Source of the DNA: an uncultured Microbacteriaceae bacterium
GTDB lineage: Bacteria; Actinomycetota; Actinomycetes; Actinomycetales; Microbacteriaceae
DNA: 64,000 nt
Reading direction: 5' to 3'
Assembly (NCBI GenBank): GCA_937872445.1
Contig: CALMSL010000121.1
Span: 1-64,000, forward strand
A program made the translations under genes and the position numbers. Every line of letters begins with the position of its first letter. Positions within the stretch are counted from its first letter, which is position 1. Below are positions 51,510-60,450 of this stretch, one piece after another. The notes under the pieces are model-generated. The model made no database searches, was not told the origin of the DNA, and saw only the letters and a list, made by a program, of their open reading frames with translations.

Positions 51510-51548
51510 ACCATTCTGTATAGCGACACTGGTCGTGTTGCGGCGAGT

Positions 51549-51608
51549 CCCCTAAGGGGGCACGTCAAAGGTAGACAGCCCTGTCTGTACCCCTTGAATT
51601 GGGACGTG
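51549..51608. promoter_or_regulatory. Palindrome and nested stem-loop between divergent genes
   Basis: CCCC-TAA-GGGG (51549-51559) is a perfect palindrome. Next to it CACGTC (51561-51566) pairs with GACGTG (51603-51608). AAGG (51568-51571) pairs with CCTT (51592-51595), and the innermost hairpin is GACAG-CC-CTGTC (51574-51585). This is the most symmetric stretch between the DUF898 and HD genes. Confidence 0.4.
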
Positions 51609-51634
51609 AAACCAATATGCCGGTGACCTAATCT
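51606..51634 (+). promoter_or_regulatory. Promoter candidate of HD-domain gene
   Basis: GTGAAA (51606-51611) and TAATCT (51629-51634) are separated by 17 bp. This would give a leader of about 140 nt before ATG 51779. Confidence 0.35.
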
Positions 51635-51778
51635 TGGGCACTAAGAGATCTCGCTGAACCCGAAAATCAGCGACTCCACAGGGGGAGTTGTCCGGCAACG
51701 GGCGCGACGAGGTGTCGACAAGTACACGCTGTCGCACCGCAAAGCGCGACGCACCCGGAGCAGTGTGGAGTTAAAATC

Positions 51779-53176
51779 ATGGATCAACACCCAGCGCAAC
51801 CCGACCCAGGGGGGCTCGACATCGAAACCCTTCCTTCGATTGATGTACCGCAGAGCGAATGGCCAGGCCACTCGCTCCTGAGGCGTGCCAGAATCAACGC
51901 GGTGGGCGACGGGATCGAATGGCCCGACGCCAGGTATGAGCAGCTTCCGCAACTTCGGGAAATCTCCCTGATCGCCGACGACGGGATCCTGTACGCGCGG
52001 CTGGCCCGCCAATTCAACTTCGACCGCTTCGTCGACGCGGCCACCGACGAGTACGGTCCTGCGCAACCCCCGGGTCATGTGCCTGATCGCCAGCGCTTCT
52101 ACACCCGGGTCACCGACAACGGATTCCATGTCGTCGGAGTTTTCAGCGCAGCGACGATCGCGGGCCGCCGCCGTTACTTCCAGTGGCTCACCGGGGCATG
52201 GGTGGAAATCGGGCTCAGCGGCTTTCTGTATGTTCGCGACGATATCGACACACATTTCTCCGAAGTGACCGGGACCCAGCTCGATGAAACCCAGCCGGGA
52301 GCCACGACGACGTCCATGACGGGCGAGGACGTACGGACTGCCGACACCGCACAGAACCAGTTTGTGATCGAACCGACCGTCGAGCCAAGTCCGACGCTGC
52401 CTCCCCGGTCCATGTTCGAGCCCGTCGTCGAACCACCCATCGAACCGTTGACCGCGGCCACATTCCCGAACATTGCGCCGCCCACTCCGGTGAACATCGC
52501 CGACCTTCTTCCGCCGCCGGCCATCCCACCGCAGCAGGTTGCTCCCCAGCCGCCGGTCGCCGCCGAGCCGGAACCCGCGGCTGCGCCCGTCGCGCCGGCC
52601 GCCGCCGAGCGGGAACCCGCAGCGGTACCGGCAGCGCCGGTCGCGCCGGTCGCCGCCGAGCCGGAACCTGTAGCTGCGCCGGTCGCGCCGCGATCCGCAC
52701 CGTCGGACCCCACGGTCATCTCGGTGCTCAAGGAAACAGCGGCCATTCAGCGGAGCATCGCCATGGCCCTGGCCACCGTCGCACACCGTTCGGACATCGA
52801 CCTCATCGGCGCTCCGATGATCGACCACGTCGCACGCGTAGCCGAAACCTTCGACGCCACGGCGGACTACGTCCGCCACTGCGTCGCCTGGCTGCACGAC
52901 GTTCTCGAGCGCAGCGACGTCACGGAGCAGGATCTCCTCGAGGCCGGAATTCAGCCCGAAATCGTGGACATCGTTTCCCTGCTCACGAGGCGTGACGGTG
53001 CCGACCGCGGTGCGTGGCTCTCAGCGATTGCCGCGAACCCGGATGCGCGGGCCGTCAAAATCAGCGCGGTGAACGACAACGCGGCACCGTGGCGCCTGCG
53101 CCGCCTCGACGCCGCAACCCGATCCGCTCTGGAGAGCGCCCGCGCCGAAGCGTTGAACCTGCTGAACCGCCCCTAA
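51779..53176 (+). CDS. Large protein with Pro/Ala linker and degenerate Rel/SpoT-like HD domain
   Basis: About 465 aa with an unusual three-part layout. Residues 1-180 form an unrecognised domain (REISLIADDGILYARLARQFNFDRFV, RYFQWLTGAWVEIGL). Residues 200-315 are Pro/Ala/Glu/Val repeats. Residues 325-445 resemble the HD hydrolase of (p)ppGpp enzymes: AHRSDIDLIGAPMIDHVARVAE, AWLHDVLERSD and IVSLLTRRDG. In the last motif, VKISAVNDN, the metal-binding aspartate of KLAD is alanine. Hydrolase activity is therefore doubtful. A weak GGAG precedes the ATG. It has no clear partner. Confidence 0.7.
   Translation: MDQHPAQPDPGGLDIETLPSIDVPQSEWPGHSLLRRARINAVGDGIEWPDARYEQLPQLREISLIADDGILYARLARQFNFDRFVDAATDEYGPAQPPGHVPDRQRFYTRVTDNGFHVVGVFSAATIAGRRRYFQWLTGAWVEIGLSGFLYVRDDIDTHFSEVTGTQLDETQPGATTTSMTGEDVRTADTAQNQFVIEPTVEPSPTLPPRSMFEPVVEPPIEPLTAATFPNIAPPTPVNIADLLPPPAIPPQQVAPQPPVAAEPEPAAAPVAPAAAEREPAAVPAAPVAPVAAEPEPVAAPVAPRSAPSDPTVISVLKETAAIQRSIAMALATVAHRSDIDLIGAPMIDHVARVAETFDATADYVRHCVAWLHDVLERSDVTEQDLLEAGIQPEIVDIVSLLTRRDGADRGAWLSAIAANPDARAVKISAVNDNAAPWRLRRLDAATRSALESARAEALNLLNRP
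52556..52690 (+). repeat. Ala/Pro/Glu coding repeat
   Basis: A 20-bp sequence at 52556-52575 recurs exactly at 52649-52668, and a variant lies between them. These encode VAAEPEP and AAEREP units in the linker of the HD-domain protein. Confidence 0.7.
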
Positions 53177-53210
53177 CCGGTACCCGAACAGAAACACGGG
53201 TTCGATGAAC

Positions 53211-53831
53211 CTAGGAGTGCGGTGCCGGATCGAGGGGTGTGCCCGCCCAATCGGTGAGCGTCCAGCCTGATGCGGCAGACCCCTCAAGGGTGACGATGCC
53301 GGTGTTGTCGAGCGCGTTTTCGGCACCGAAGGACGGCAGAACGTTGCGCGCGCGACTCGACACCCATACCCGGATTGCCGCACCGTGGCTGACCGCAGCG
53401 ACCACCTCGGCGCCAGAGTTCGCCATTGCGGCGATGTCCGAATCGAACCGTCCGAAAAACTCGTGTCCGTCATCGCCTCCCGGCATGCGCGCGTCGAGAT
53501 CGCCGAGCCCCCACGCGTACACGGTTTCAAGGTATCGGTGGATGGATGCGCGGTCCGCGCGGAGTTCGAGATCGCCCGCCCCGATCTCATGCAGGCCGCC
53601 ACTCACCTGAACATCGACCCCGTGCGCGATCGACAGGGGTTCTGCAGTGAGTTGCGCGCGAAGAAGCTTTGATGCGTAGAGCGCGTCAACGCCAGAGCCC
53701 GCCAACGTCGTCGCCAGAGTTTCGGCCTGCAGCGTTCCGAGCGCGGTGAGGCCCGGTCCCGGAAACGCCGTGTCGAGCTGACCGAGCACATTTCCCGGGG
53801 TTTGCCCGTGTCTGATGAGGAGTAAGCGCAC
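53211..53831 (-). CDS. Histidine phosphatase family protein
   Basis: About 206 aa. LLLIRHGQTPGN carries the catalytic RHG histidine at the N-terminus. GLTALGTLQAETLA, LRAQLTAEPLS and VSHGAAIRVW (second histidine) complete the active site. It is phosphoglycerate-mutase-like but probably a small-molecule phosphatase. GTG 53831 is the start. Confidence 0.9.
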   Translation of the reverse strand: MRLLLIRHGQTPGNVLGQLDTAFPGPGLTALGTLQAETLATTLAGSGVDALYASKLLRAQLTAEPLSIAHGVDVQVSGGLHEIGAGDLELRADRASIHRYLETVYAWGLGDLDARMPGGDDGHEFFGRFDSDIAAMANSGAEVVAAVSHGAAIRVWVSSRARNVLPSFGAENALDNTGIVTLEGSAASGWTLTDWAGTPLDPAPHS

Positions 53832-53919
53832 ACTTCGATCCTGTCATGCCGAATCGTTCCGGAGTACCGGCGAAGCCAGACCTTGCATTCCACCCCCCGA
53901 ACAGGGCACGCTGGGTTTC

Positions 53920-54429
53920 ATGACACTCTTCACAGAGAACACCAGAAAGCTGCTCGTACCGATTCTTGTTTTGGCGGTACTGATCGTCTCGATCGCCTTG
54001 TTCTTCTACGCCTCCGCTTCGGTCGCCATCGAATTGCCGTGGGTGGGGTGGATTCTTCTGGGCCTCGTCGCGGTCGGAGCGCTCGGCCTCGGTTGGCTGG
54101 CGTGGGAGCGGGCGTCGTCGGCGTCGGGTTCAAAATCCACCGTTCGGGAACTTCCCACCTCCGCGGTCATGATGGTCATGCTGGAGGCAATCACCGTCGC
54201 CGTGGCCGTCCTCGCCGCATTCGTGTGGCTGGCTCCCGTGATGGGTTTGCGCACCGTTCTCGTCGTGCCCTTCGCGCTGGGGCTGGTCAGTGTCGTGGCC
54301 CTGATCCTCGACATGCTGTCGAAGACCGGTCGACTGGCCGAACGCTGGCGTGCGCTCGAAGCCGCAACGAGCGTCTTCGTGGTGTTCAGCGTCATCGCAA
54401 CGCTGTTCTACCTCGCGCTGGGCGCCTGA
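53920..54429 (+). CDS. Four-helix membrane protein
   Basis: About 169 aa with four strongly hydrophobic segments (about 12-31, 38-58, 83-104 and 111-131, with a further one at the C-terminus). No catalytic motif is recognised. ATG 53920 is preferred to the upstream in-frame start at 53815, which would overlap the phosphatase gene. Function unknown. Confidence 0.65.
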   Translation: MTLFTENTRKLLVPILVLAVLIVSIALFFYASASVAIELPWVGWILLGLVAVGALGLGWLAWERASSASGSKSTVRELPTSAVMMVMLEAITVAVAVLAAFVWLAPVMGLRTVLVVPFALGLVSVVALILDMLSKTGRLAERWRALEAATSVFVVFSVIATLFYLALGA

Positions 54430-54459
54430 CGGCACTGCCGTCCGGTTCGGCCGGAACCG

Positions 54460-55731
54460 CTAGCCCAGGGTGTAGATGCCCCAGTCGTCGACGCGCCAGT
54501 TGATCCAGCCGTTGACGCGCTGGAGGCTTACGACAATGTCGTACGGGGCTCCGGAGCCTTTGTGGGCACCGGAGCACTCGAACGTCTGGCCGATGATAAC
54601 CGGCGGCGTCGCGGGGCAGGTGACCTTGAGCTTCGCGCCGATCACGGCGGCATCCGAAACCACGGACTGTTCAGCCTGGGCGGAGAAGACTGCGGGCATG
54701 GAGGAGATGAGAAGTCCGGGGGCTGCGATGATTCCGCCGATCTGGAGCAGACCGAGCGCGAACCATACGAGCACCGGACCAAAGCCGCCGCCCGACTCGC
54801 GAATCGCGGCGATGGCACGCGCAATCAGGTAGACCGGCGCGGACAGGAAAGCCCACAACCAGTGGGCGGTGACCTCGTGTCCGGTCTTCCTGAGACTGCG
54901 ACGGTCGAGTGCGGCGAGTGCGATGGTGATCGGATAGGGCGCGATCCAGATCGCCGCCATGATGCCGGACGAACCGGCAGAACCGAACGCGGTGAGCACG
55001 AGGAGGCTCAGCACCAACTGCAGGAGCGGAATCAGCGCGATCATCCACACCGCACCATTATTGGTCGACTTGGAGTGCGGTGCGGTTTGCACCTTCAGGT
55101 ACGCCTGGTACTGCGGGTCGTTCAGCGGATCAACCCGAGGGGCCCAGTTGAACGTCTGCTGGTCCTGCGCGCTCTGATGGGTCGATCGAGCGACGAACCC
55201 GTCAAATGGCGATTCCTCCTGCCCGATGGTGGTACCGGGGTCCGCGAACGCGGCCGGCGAGAAGGAATCGCTGAACGACGATGACGAAATCGTCTCCTGC
55301 TGCGCTTCCTGAAAGGAGGCAGCGCGCGTGGCTGACAGCGGGTCCGGAGTCGACAGCGATGCGCTCTCCGTGAGGCTCGACGGCTGATCACCCGTGCCCG
55401 GCCCCGGGACATCGTCCTGAATGTCGGCCTTCGACGGTGGCTCCAATTGGAGCAGTGTGTACGCGGTCGGCGCAGCGGCATTGTTGCCGTCGCGGCGTTC
55501 CTGCTCGCGGCGTTCGCGACGCGTGGGAAGGTCGTCGTCGTTGTGATGCGGGCGGGAGTCGTCGACGTCGTCTTCCGGCCACGCATACGTGGTTTCCTGC
55601 ATGACCATGGGCGCACGGGCCTCGGCGGTCTGGTGGGTCCACGCAGTGCTGTCCCACCAGCGAAGCTGGGGAAGCCCAAGCGGATCCGGATACCATCCGG
55701 CCGGCGCGCCATAAAAACTGTTGTTGTCCAA
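54460..55731 (-). CDS. DUF2510 membrane protein (paralogue 3) with C-terminal DUF4333-like domain
   Basis: About 423 aa. DUF2510 (PAGWYPDPLGLPQLRWWDSTAWT) precedes a long acidic/polar disordered region. Four hydrophobic helices follow, with DRRSLRKTGHEVTAHWLWAFLSAPVYLIARAI aligning with the two paralogues. An extracytoplasmic tail VTCPATPPVIIGQTFECSGAHKG resembles DUF4333, with two cysteines that could form a disulfide. The start is TTG 55731, with no better codon. Function unknown, probably envelope-related. Confidence 0.8.
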   Translation of the reverse strand: MDNNSFYGAPAGWYPDPLGLPQLRWWDSTAWTHQTAEARAPMVMQETTYAWPEDDVDDSRPHHNDDDLPTRRERREQERRDGNNAAAPTAYTLLQLEPPSKADIQDDVPGPGTGDQPSSLTESASLSTPDPLSATRAASFQEAQQETISSSSFSDSFSPAAFADPGTTIGQEESPFDGFVARSTHQSAQDQQTFNWAPRVDPLNDPQYQAYLKVQTAPHSKSTNNGAVWMIALIPLLQLVLSLLVLTAFGSAGSSGIMAAIWIAPYPITIALAALDRRSLRKTGHEVTAHWLWAFLSAPVYLIARAIAAIRESGGGFGPVLVWFALGLLQIGGIIAAPGLLISSMPAVFSAQAEQSVVSDAAVIGAKLKVTCPATPPVIIGQTFECSGAHKGSGAPYDIVVSLQRVNGWINWRVDDWGIYTLG

Positions 55732-55811
55732 GAATCGACCCCCGAAATCACGTCTACTTGGTTACCTGTGAAGTCTAGAGTGCAATCGGCGCATTGAAAA
55801 CACCCCTCCTG

Positions 55812-55824
55812 CCCCAAAGCGGGG
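55812..55824. other. CCCC-N5-GGGG dyad
   Basis: Located in the 185-bp gap between DUF2510 gene 3 and the divergent phosphate transporter gene. Like the dyads near the other paralogues, it may bind a shared regulator. Nothing else in the gap is clear. Confidence 0.3.
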
Positions 55825-55916
55825 GGCGATCGAATTGTGATCTCGTCGAGGCCCGCGCCAGCGGCATCCGACGTCGTGTTGACCGGGGCGATCCGGAACT
55901 GGAAGACTCGACCGCA

Positions 55917-57146
55917 GTGGACATCTCACTTATGGTCGCGCTGGTCGTCGTGCTGGCTCTGTTCTTCGATTTCACGAACGGTTTTCACGACACCGCCAAC
56001 GCGATGGCTACCCCTATCGCCACCGGCGCCCTGAAGCCGAGGGTTGCGGTGTCGATCGCCGCGATCCTCAACCTGGTGGGCGCGTTTCTCAGCACGGAGG
56101 TCGCGAGAACCATTTCCGGCGGGCTCATCCGCGAGGGTGGCGGCGGGATCCAGATCACGCCCACCATGATTTTCGCGGGCCTCATCGGTGCCATTATGTG
56201 GAACCTCGCAACCTGGCTGCTCGGCCTGCCCTCCAGCTCATCCCATGCCCTGTTCGGCGGCCTCATCGGCGCCGTCATTGTCGGCGCAGGCGTCGGTGCG
56301 ATCGATCCGGGCGTTCTGCTTAGCAAAATTGTGTTCCCCGCCGTCCTCGCACCGTTCATGGCGGCGGGCATCGCTTTCGTCGCGACCAAGATCGCCTACC
56401 GGGTCACGTCGGGGCACCACGCGCACGCCGCTCGGCAGCGATTCCGGGTCGGGCAGGTCTTCACGTCGAGCCTCGTGTCGCTTGCCCACGGCACGAATGA
56501 TGCGCAAAAGACGATGGGCGTCATCACGCTGACTCTCATCGCCGGTGGATTCCAGGCGGCCGGAACGGGACCGGAGTTCTGGGTGATCGCCGTGTGCGCG
56601 CTCGCCATCGCGCTGGGAACCTACGTCGGCGGCTGGCGCATCATCCGTACCGTGGGAACGGGAATCACCGACGTGTCGCCCGCACAGGGCTTCGCGGCCG
56701 AGGCATCGACGACCGCGACCATTCTCGCGAGCACCCACCTCGGGTTCGCCCTGTCGACGACCCAGGTCGCCAGCGGCTCGGTCATCGGCGCAGGTCTGGG
56801 GCGAAATCGGCATTCCGTTCGCTGGCGGGTTGCGGGCCGCATCGGCGTTGCGTGGCTTGTGACTCTGCCGTGCGCGGCGATCATGGCGGCCATTGCGGAA
56901 CTTGTGGCGCGGCTCGGTCCCTGGGGGATCGCGGCCGACGCCCTCGCCGGCGCGACGGTGATCATGCTCATGTTCCGCCGCGCCCGCAAGAACCCCGTCA
57001 ATCACACCAATGTGACCGGAGAGGTGCCGGTCGCGAAACACACCCCCAGCATGATGTTGCCGAAAGTTCCGCCCAGCATTGCCAGCGCGAAGCCGCCGAA
57101 GGTTCCGACGGCAGACACCCCAACACCACACAGGGATCAGGCATGA
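55917..57146 (+). CDS. Inorganic phosphate transporter (PiT family)
   Basis: Low-affinity phosphate/metal-phosphate symporter, about 409 aa, with ten to twelve membrane helices. The two duplicated signatures are FDFTNGFHDTANAMAT near the N-terminus and SLAHGTNDAQKTMG in the middle. LPSSSSHALFGGLIGA and ASTHLGFALSTTQV are the paired SSSH-type loops. GTG 55917 fits the family N-terminus; the frame extends back to 55794 without similarity. The C-terminal 45 residues are Pro/Lys-rich and cytoplasmic. Confidence 0.93.
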   Translation: MDISLMVALVVVLALFFDFTNGFHDTANAMATPIATGALKPRVAVSIAAILNLVGAFLSTEVARTISGGLIREGGGGIQITPTMIFAGLIGAIMWNLATWLLGLPSSSSHALFGGLIGAVIVGAGVGAIDPGVLLSKIVFPAVLAPFMAAGIAFVATKIAYRVTSGHHAHAARQRFRVGQVFTSSLVSLAHGTNDAQKTMGVITLTLIAGGFQAAGTGPEFWVIAVCALAIALGTYVGGWRIIRTVGTGITDVSPAQGFAAEASTTATILASTHLGFALSTTQVASGSVIGAGLGRNRHSVRWRVAGRIGVAWLVTLPCAAIMAAIAELVARLGPWGIAADALAGATVIMLMFRRARKNPVNHTNVTGEVPVAKHTPSMMLPKVPPSIASAKPPKVPTADTPTPHRDQA

Positions 57147-57171
57147 CCGGGACGAGGCCGGTGAGGGCGCG

Positions 57172-57402
57172 ATGATCGAGTGGGAGTCGTTCGTTTTGGT
57201 GGCGGTCGTCTCGCTCGTGGCGGCGAGCGTGGTGGTCACGATCGCCTCGGTCGGCATCAGACTGCTCGAGAATGCCGCTCACGCCCGACGAGGGGATCCG
57301 GGTCGGGGGAAAGCAAGGCTCGCGGTGGCGCGCACGCTGTTCGGCGTGTGCGGGGCGCTCGTCCTGTTTGGCGTGTATCTCATCGTTCCAGCCTTCCACT
57401 GA
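57172..57402 (+). CDS. Small two-helix membrane protein
   Basis: About 76 aa with two hydrophobic segments (FVLVAVVSLVAASVVVTIASVGI and ARTLFGVCGALVLFGVYLIV). It begins 25 bp after the PiT gene and probably shares its transcript; similar small proteins often follow actinobacterial pit genes. It may assist the transporter. Function unproven. Confidence 0.7.
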   Translation: MIEWESFVLVAVVSLVAASVVVTIASVGIRLLENAAHARRGDPGRGKARLAVARTLFGVCGALVLFGVYLIVPAFH

Positions 57403-57463
57403 GATTTTTCAGGGCGGACCCGCGGGTAGAGTTGGAGCATCCATCGTCGAAGGAGATCATCGG

Positions 57464-58954
57464 ATGTCTGAAGCGCCAAGCGCGTTGCCCGTCGACCAGC
57501 CAGAGGGACCCACGAGGACCGAGCGCGACACGGTGGGGCCACTGGAAATTCCTGCCGATGCCTACTGGGGCATCCACACGGCCAGGGCGAGGGAGAACTT
57601 CCCGATCACCCGCCGCCCGATCTCGGTGTACCCGGACCTCATCCGGGCGCTCGCGATGGTGAAGCAGGCCGCCGCAAGGGCCAACAAGGAACTCGGAACG
57701 TTGAGCGCGGGGAAAGCGGATCTCATCGACCGGGTGTGCCAGGAAATCGTCGACGGCGAACTGCACGACCAGTTCATGGTCGGCGTCATCCAGGGCGGCG
57801 CGGGCACGTCGACGAACATGAACACGAACGAGGTCATCGCCAACCGCTGCCTCGAGATCCTCGGGAAGCCGTTCGGCGACTATGTCGACATGCATCCGAT
57901 CGATGATGTGAACCGCAGCCAGTCCACCAATGACGTGTACCCGACCGCGATCAAGCTCGCCATGGTGCTCAGCCTCCAGCGTTTGCTCGCTGAACACGTG
58001 AAGCTCACGGAGTCGTTCGCGCGCAAGGGAACCGAGTTCGCGCACGTTCTCAAGGTCGGGCGCACCCAGTTGCAGGATGCCGTGCCCATGACGCTCGGCC
58101 AGGAGTTCAACGGGTTCGCCCACACGATTGCCGAGGACTACGACCGTCTGAACGAGACGATTCCGTGGCTCAACGAGATCAACATGGGAGCGACCGCGAT
58201 CGGCACGGGAATCACGGCCGACCCGCGCTACGCGGACGCCGTACGCCGCCACCTGGTGGAGATCACCGGCATCAACATGGTCACCTCGCCCGACCTCATC
58301 GAGGCGACGAGCGACGCGGGCATCTTCATGACCCTGAGCGGCCACTTGAAGCGCGCGGCGGTGAAGCTGTCCAAGATCTGCAACGACCTCCGGCTGCTCT
58401 CCAGTGGCCCGCAGGCCGGAATCGGCGAAATCAACCTGCCGATCCGGCAGGCCGGCTCCTCGATCATGCCCGGCAAGGTCAACCCGGTGATTCCCGAGGT
58501 GGTGAACCAGGTGGCGTTCAGCATCATCGGAGCCGACGCGACGGTGACGGCGGCCGCGGAGGCGGGGCAACTTCAGCTCAACGCGTTCGAGCCGGTCATT
58601 GCGCACAGCATTCTGCAGTCGCTCGCCTGGATGACGAACGCGTGCTACACGCTGCGCATCCACTGCATCGACGGGATCACGGCGAACATGTCGCGGCTCG
58701 CCGCCCAGGTGGAGTCCTCAGTCGGCGTGGTCACCGCGCTCACGCCGTACATCGGCTACGCCGCGTCGGCGACGCTCGCCCACACGGCGCTCACGACGAA
58801 CGCCTCGATCGCCGAACTCGTGGTCGAGGCCGGGCTCATGAAGCCGGAAGAGGTAGCCAGGGTGCTGTCGCCGGAGCGGCTGAGCGGGCTCATGCCGGTG
58901 ACGAGCGCCATCACCATCATTCCGGACGCGGCGAGCGCGGCGAACGAGGAGTAA
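57464..58954 (+). CDS. Aspartate ammonia-lyase
   Basis: Converts aspartate to fumarate and ammonia, about 496 aa. YWGIHTARARENFPIT near the N-terminus distinguishes it from fumarase. GGAGTSTNMNTNEVIANR, KVGRTQLQDAVPMTLGQEF and the signature GSSIMPGKVNPVIPE are all present. It would work as a homotetramer. ATG 57464 has AAGGAG 8 nt upstream; longer in-frame starts overlap the preceding gene. Confidence 0.95.
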   Translation: MSEAPSALPVDQPEGPTRTERDTVGPLEIPADAYWGIHTARARENFPITRRPISVYPDLIRALAMVKQAAARANKELGTLSAGKADLIDRVCQEIVDGELHDQFMVGVIQGGAGTSTNMNTNEVIANRCLEILGKPFGDYVDMHPIDDVNRSQSTNDVYPTAIKLAMVLSLQRLLAEHVKLTESFARKGTEFAHVLKVGRTQLQDAVPMTLGQEFNGFAHTIAEDYDRLNETIPWLNEINMGATAIGTGITADPRYADAVRRHLVEITGINMVTSPDLIEATSDAGIFMTLSGHLKRAAVKLSKICNDLRLLSSGPQAGIGEINLPIRQAGSSIMPGKVNPVIPEVVNQVAFSIIGADATVTAAAEAGQLQLNAFEPVIAHSILQSLAWMTNACYTLRIHCIDGITANMSRLAAQVESSVGVVTALTPYIGYAASATLAHTALTTNASIAELVVEAGLMKPEEVARVLSPERLSGLMPVTSAITIIPDAASAANEE

Positions 58955-58961
58955 GCGTCAG

Positions 58962-59528
58962 TTACTTCTCGTCGTCGTCGTCGATTTCGACGTCGAGCGC
59001 TTCGTCGCGGGCCTTCCCGGCCGCGATGATCACGCCGTCGACGACGTGTTCGCTGCGGTCGACGATTCGATCGCGCACCACTTTCGCCGTCTTCGTGACG
59101 TTGTCCGACGCATCCTGAGCGGCTTTCGCCACCTTCTTCGACGCCTCCTTCGCCTTCTTCGACGCCTGTTTGGAGGACTTGGCCACCTTTTTCGAGACGC
59201 CCCTTGACGTCTCCGCGACCTTGCCGGATACGTCCTTCGTGGTCTCGGCGACCTTGCCCGTCACGTCGCGCGCGATGACGGTTGTTCGGGCCGCAGCATC
59301 CTGCGCTCCGGCCACCGCGGCCTTCGTGCCGGCGACGACTTTCTCCTGAACGAGGGGGGCGTTCTCCTTGACGTACTCCTGAGTCTGGGTGACGACCTTC
59401 TGAACGCGCGGGTCCTCCCACGCGTCGGTTGCCTTCGCCTTGATCCGCTCGTACTTCGGGCGCCCGGCACGGGCACCGAGCACGTAGCCGACACCGAGGC
59501 CGACGAGGAAGAGGAATTTAAGTCGCAT
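58962..59528 (-). CDS. YtxH-like helical repeat protein
   Basis: About 188 aa. A short hydrophobic N-terminus (FLFLVGLGVGYVLGARAGRPKYERI) typical of YtxH-like proteins is followed by Lys/Ala/Val/Thr-rich heptad or 11-mer helical repeats (KVAETTKDVSGKVAETS). The tail is acidic (DVEIDDDDEK). It is probably membrane-associated with a long amphipathic helix, and may be stress-related. It lies 7 bp from the convergent aspA. Confidence 0.75.
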   Translation of the reverse strand: MRLKFLFLVGLGVGYVLGARAGRPKYERIKAKATDAWEDPRVQKVVTQTQEYVKENAPLVQEKVVAGTKAAVAGAQDAAARTTVIARDVTGKVAETTKDVSGKVAETSRGVSKKVAKSSKQASKKAKEASKKVAKAAQDASDNVTKTAKVVRDRIVDRSEHVVDGVIIAAGKARDEALDVEIDDDDEK

Positions 59529-59545
59529 GCGTCAACGGTACCGGG

Positions 59546-60409
59546 TCACCCTGAGAATCGCTCCTTCGCCCGTGGTTCCGGCGGCTGGGCGACCCGCCAG
59601 AGGTGCAGACCGGCGTAGCTGCGGTAGGGTGCCCAGCGGTGGCCGTATTCGGAAATTCCCTTCGGCGTCGCAGGGAGGCCGAGCCGCGCAGCCCCCTTCA
59701 CCAGGACGAGGTCCGTGGCAAGGAGGACATCCGGCGCACCGAGGGTGCGCATCGCCACATACCCGGCCGTCCATTCTCCGACGCCGGGGAGGGTGATCAG
59801 GCGTTCGGTGAGTTCGGCCGTCGTCAGGCCGGCATGCAGGTCGAGGGAGCCGGAGGCGAGCGCGAGCGCAGCGCCGTGCACTGCGGCCACGCGCTGCCGG
59901 GGTCCGCGGAGCACATCCAATCCGTGCTCGGCGAAATCAGCGGCGGCGGGGAACAGTCCGGTCCCGTCGAGTTCTCGGGCAAGCCGGGCGAGCACCGTGC
60001 GCGCGGCGGCGATCGAGATCTGCTGGCCGATCATGGTGCGCAGCAGCTGCTCGGCGGGATCGAGGCTGCCCGGGAGCCTGATGCCCGGATTCGCCGACAC
60101 GGCGGCGGACAACGCCCCATCGCCCGAAAGGTGGGCGTCGATGGCCGCAGAGTCGGCATCCAGATCGAACAGCCGCCGAACGCGGGGCACCAGCTCTGCG
60201 GGAAGGGCGCTTCCGTCGAGGGAGGCGATCACGGCATCCGGTCCATCGAGCTCGACGGACAGTTTCGCAACCGAACCGTCCGGCGTCCGGATGAACCTCT
60301 CGTAGTGGGTGTCGTCTCCGGCCTCGACGCCGGGGATGGCGTGCCCCGAAAGGTAACGCAGGACGCCGGCCCCATCGAACGGTGGGAGGGTGGAGAGCCG
60401 CGTCGACAT
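59546..60409 (-). CDS. AlkA-like DNA-3-methyladenine glycosylase
   Basis: HhH-GPD base-excision glycosylase, about 287 aa, without the Ada fusion seen in some actinobacteria. QLLRTMIGQQISIAAARTVLARLA, the hairpin ITLPGVGEWTAGYVAMRTLG and the catalytic aspartate in LLATDLVLVKGA define the family. It removes alkylated bases. ATG 60409 is used; the frame extends upstream but overlaps the rbsK promoter area. No FeS cysteines. Confidence 0.87.
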   Translation of the reverse strand: MSTRLSTLPPFDGAGVLRYLSGHAIPGVEAGDDTHYERFIRTPDGSVAKLSVELDGPDAVIASLDGSALPAELVPRVRRLFDLDADSAAIDAHLSGDGALSAAVSANPGIRLPGSLDPAEQLLRTMIGQQISIAAARTVLARLARELDGTGLFPAAADFAEHGLDVLRGPRQRVAAVHGAALALASGSLDLHAGLTTAELTERLITLPGVGEWTAGYVAMRTLGAPDVLLATDLVLVKGAARLGLPATPKGISEYGHRWAPYRSYAGLHLWRVAQPPEPRAKERFSG

Positions 60410-60444
60410 CACGAGTCCACTCTCGCACGCCCCACCGGCGCCGA

Positions 60445-60450
60445 TACGCT
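60445..60450 (+). promoter_or_regulatory. -10 before ribokinase
   Basis: TACGCT lies 6 nt before ATG 60457, with GGAGG in the gap. Leaderless or ultra-short-leader initiation is likely. Confidence 0.45.

Noticed and set aside
52556..52690. CRISPR-like repeated sequence
   Set aside because: The repeats are in frame within a gene and encode an Ala/Pro/Glu linker; spacing is irregular and there are no cas genes.
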